From positions 1-8,274 of the forward strand of contig VYDD01000347.1 in the NCBI GenBank assembly GCA_009843625.1: a stretch of DNA of 8,274 bases. The letters are read 5' to 3'. Positions 6,456 through 8,274 of the stretch are shown piece by piece. The DNA comes from Gammaproteobacteria bacterium (GTDB lineage: Bacteria > Gemmatimonadota > Gemmatimonadetes > Longimicrobiales > Gaopeijiaceae). The position numbers were made by a program, and so were the translations under genes. Within the stretch, counting starts at the first letter, position 1. Every line of letters starts with the position of its first letter. The notes under the pieces were generated by a model. The model had not been told where the DNA came from. It saw only the letters and a program-made list of their open reading frames with translations, and made no database searches.

Positions 6456-7404
6456 ACAGGAGCTGTTCGGGACGAGGTTCCAGAATCCGGTGTTGCTCGC
6501 GTCCGGCACCTGCGGCTTCGGCAGGGAGCTGGCGGGAGTCGTGGAACTCGACCGGCTGGGCGGACTGGTCACCAAGTCCGTGACCCTGGAACCGCGCGCC
6601 GGAAACCCGAGACCCAGGGTCAGCGAGGGCGCTGGCCTGATGGTCAACTCGATCGGACTCGCCAATCCCGGGGTGGAGCGGGTCAAGGCCGAGAAGCTGC
6701 CCTGGCTTGCGTCGCGGCTGCGGCGCGCGCAGGTCTTCGTCAGCGTGGCGGGACATGCGGTCGATGACTACTGCGAGATCGTCGAACATCTCGAACCGGA
6801 GGGCGGATTCCTGGGATTCGAACTGAATCTCTCATGTCCCAACGTCCCGCTGGGCGGCGTGCCGTTCGCGCTCGACACCGGGATGCTGGCCAAGGTGGTT
6901 GGCCGCGTGCGCGGGATCACCGCCCGGCCGCTCCTGGTAAAGCTGGCTCCCAATTCGCCCGATGTCGGCGCGGCCGCTGAAGCCGCGGTGGCTGCCGGCG
7001 GCGACGGAGTCACCCTGGTGAACACCATGCCCGGAATGGTGATCGATCCGGAGACGCGGCGCCCCCGGCTGGGGGCCGGCGGCGGTGGGCTCAGCGGCCC
7101 GGCCCTGCTCCCGGTCGGCGTACACGCCGTGTGGCAGGCGAGCCGTCGGGTCCGGGCCCCGCTGGTCGGCGTCGGAGGTGTCCGCGGGCACCGCGATTGC
7201 CTACAGTATCTGCTCGCCGGGGCGTCGCTGGTTCAGGTGGGCACCGCCACCTTCGCCGATCCGCGGAGCGCGGAGCGCGTCGTGCACGGACTGAGTGCCT
7301 ACGGCCGCCGGAGGAACATCGGCGCGGTCGCGGAGCTGGTGGGCGCGGTCAGGTCGCCCGAGGGACCGGTTCCCTACGCGAGGCGGGAGGCGTGCGTGTT
7401 GTGA
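6445..7404 (+). CDS. pyrD: Dihydroorotate dehydrogenase, class 1B catalytic subunit
   Basis: Oxidises dihydroorotate to orotate in de novo pyrimidine synthesis, using FMN. The 319-residue protein lacks the N-terminal membrane helix of class 2 enzymes, and its motifs fit class 1B. They are NPVLLASGTCGFG (14-26), LVTKSVT (41-47, K44 near FMN), NSIGLANPG (68-76), ELNLSCPNV (126-134) with catalytic base Cys131, LLVKLAPN (163-170, K166), LVNT (191-194), GGGLSGPALLPV (213-224), VGVGGV (241-246) and ASLVQVGTATF (260-270). Class 1B enzymes normally pair with PyrK, an FAD/iron-sulfur subunit passing electrons to NAD+. No pyrK lies in the window; the usual upstream place is taken by the lipoprotein. 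The start GTG 6445 has GGAGAG at 6431-6436 (8-nt spacer) and overlaps the upstream gene by 11 nt. The stop overlaps the pyrF start (GTGA). Confidence 0.95.
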   Translation: MQLEQELFGTRFQNPVLLASGTCGFGRELAGVVELDRLGGLVTKSVTLEPRAGNPRPRVSEGAGLMVNSIGLANPGVERVKAEKLPWLASRLRRAQVFVSVAGHAVDDYCEIVEHLEPEGGFLGFELNLSCPNVPLGGVPFALDTGMLAKVVGRVRGITARPLLVKLAPNSPDVGAAAEAAVAAGGDGVTLVNTMPGMVIDPETRRPRLGAGGGGLSGPALLPVGVHAVWQASRRVRAPLVGVGGVRGHRDCLQYLLAGASLVQVGTATFADPRSAERVVHGLSAYGRRRNIGAVAELVGAVRSPEGPVPYARREACVL

Positions 7405-8102
7405 GCGGCATCATCCTTGCCTTGGACTATCCCTCGGCCGGCCGGGCGCTCGAACTGGTCGATCTGCTGGCGGGGCGAGTCAACTTCTACAAGGTCGGGC
7501 TGGAACTCTTCGCACGCGAAGGTCCCGCGGTCGTCCATCATCTCCGGAACCGCAAGAAACAGGTGTTCCTTGACCTCAAGCTGCACGACATTCCGCGCAC
7601 CGTGGCGGGCGCCGTGGCCGCCGCCTCGGACATCGGGGCGCGCCTGGTGACCGTGCACACTGCGGGAGGAGCGCACATGATGGAGGCCGCGGCCGAGGCC
7701 GCGAAGGACGGGACCCGGCTTCTGGGGGTGACGATGCTCACCTCCCTGGGGACATCGTCGCTTCCGCGCCGAGCCGATGGCGCGCGCGTGACGCTCGAGG
7801 ACCACGTCCTGCAACTCGCCGGCGGGGCGCGCGCGGCCGGTCTGGACGGCGTGGTGGCGTCGCCGCTGGAGGCTGCGGCCCTGAGGCGCCGCTTCGGGGA
7901 CGGACTCCTCGTCGTCACTCCCGGGATCCGCCTCCCGCAGCAGTCTCTCCACGACCAGCGCCGCGTCGCGACGCCCCGCCGCGCCCGCGAGGCCGGAGCC
8001 GACTACCTTGTCATCGGGCGGGCAGTTACCGGCGCCCCGGATCCCCGTGCCGCTCTCGACGCCGTCGAGCGCGACCTGGCCCCGGCCCTCCGCGACGCAT
8101 GA
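7401..8102 (+). CDS. pyrF: Orotidine 5'-phosphate decarboxylase
   Basis: Converts orotidine 5'-monophosphate to UMP, the last step of de novo UMP synthesis, so it works two steps after PyrD. The 233-residue length is normal for the short bacterial type. Motifs are IILALDY (4-10, D9), FYKVGLELF (29-37, K31), the active-site signature VFLDLKLHDIPRTV (55-68) with catalytic D58, K60 and D63, TVHTAGG (84-90), GVTMLTSL (109-116), VVTPGIRLP (171-179) and the phosphate-binding DYLVIGRAVTGAPDP (201-215, R207). GTG 7401 forms a GTGA overlap with the pyrD stop and has GGGAGG at 7385-7390 with a 10-nt spacer. GTG 7392 in the same frame would leave almost no spacer and adds residues not needed by the fold. 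All catalytic residues are present. Confidence 0.97.
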   Translation: MSGIILALDYPSAGRALELVDLLAGRVNFYKVGLELFAREGPAVVHHLRNRKKQVFLDLKLHDIPRTVAGAVAAASDIGARLVTVHTAGGAHMMEAAAEAAKDGTRLLGVTMLTSLGTSSLPRRADGARVTLEDHVLQLAGGARAAGLDGVVASPLEAAALRRRFGDGLLVVTPGIRLPQQSLHDQRRVATPRRAREAGADYLVIGRAVTGAPDPRAALDAVERDLAPALRDA

Positions 8103-8274
8103 TGAAGGCCGGTGGGTTGAAGCGGGCAAACCCTGCGGGCGTTCTGGCCCTGCTGGTCGCCGTGCTCGGTGCCTCCACCCCCGGATCGTCGCCGACCCCG
8201 GCGTCCCAGGCGTCCCTGGAAGGGGCCGCAACCAATCTCGCGCGCATGTGGGAGCGCGGGTCCATCGACGTCTT
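8099..8274 (+). CDS. Exported protein of unknown function (3' end cut by window edge)
   Basis: The frame is open from ATG 8099 to the window end (58 full codons). ATG 8099 overlaps the pyrF stop as ATGA, with a second in-frame ATG at 8102. The product begins MMKAGGLKRANPAGVLALLVAVLG, a basic N-terminus followed by a hydrophobic core typical of a Sec signal peptide. It continues with a Ser/Pro/Thr-rich linker (ASTPGSSPTPASQA) and then LEGAATNLARMWERGSIDV, where a folded domain seems to begin. No cysteine lipobox is seen. No catalytic motif is in view, so I assign no function. The tight overlap suggests co-translation with pyrF, even though an exported protein has no obvious role in pyrimidine synthesis. 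Confidence 0.65.
   Translation, partial: MMKAGGLKRANPAGVLALLVAVLGASTPGSSPTPASQASLEGAATNLARMWERGSIDV

Noticed and set aside
1..8274. tmRNA, tRNA or mobile element near smpB
   Set aside because: I looked for a tmRNA or tRNA gene, transposase motifs and terminal inverted repeats and saw none. The coding density leaves little room for them.

Overview
The window is dense, high-G+C bacterial chromosome (by eye about 70% G+C). All nine genes I can support lie on the + strand, and both edges cut through a gene. The gene content is mainly housekeeping. The best guess at source is Gemmatimonadota or a similar high-G+C Gram-negative group. The reasons are a lipoprotein with an Asp-Ser-Leu-Arg-rich tail (a tail style I associate with that phylum), the use of GTG starts, and tightly overlapping genes. 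This is an inference from gene style; no phylogenetic marker was tested.

Region 1 (1-3026) is a carbohydrate-metabolism cluster. It holds the 3' part of pyruvate kinase (pyk), a PhnP-like metallo-beta-lactamase-fold phosphodiesterase, and a complete glucose-6-phosphate isomerase (pgi). The gap between the first two is 6 nt, and the second and third overlap by an ATGA. The cluster ends in a 129-bp intergenic space, the longest gap in the window. That space holds a strong G+C-rich hairpin (possible terminator or attenuator), a short AT-rich patch and a second small hairpin.

Region 2 (3156-6455) is largely about the cell envelope, with one translation-quality gene. It holds a YtxH-type small membrane protein, a secreted L,D-transpeptidase (YkuD domain), SmpB (tmRNA partner for ribosome rescue), and a 576-residue TPR-like lipoprotein with a tandemly repeated charged tail.

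Region 3 (6445-8274) is pyrimidine biosynthesis: a class 1B dihydroorotate dehydrogenase (pyrD) and orotidine-5'-phosphate decarboxylase (pyrF). The start of an exported protein of unknown function follows and runs off the window.

From 3156 onward the genes overlap or are nearly contiguous. The overlaps are ytxH/ldt 41 nt, smpB/lipoprotein GTGA, lipoprotein/pyrD 11 nt, pyrD/pyrF GTGA and pyrF/next ATGA; ldt to smpB is a 15-nt gap. A single long co-transcribed unit with translational coupling is therefore likely, though not demonstrated. I see no mobile element, CRISPR array, rRNA or tRNA gene. I also see no convincing undescribed system: the items worth a second look are modest.
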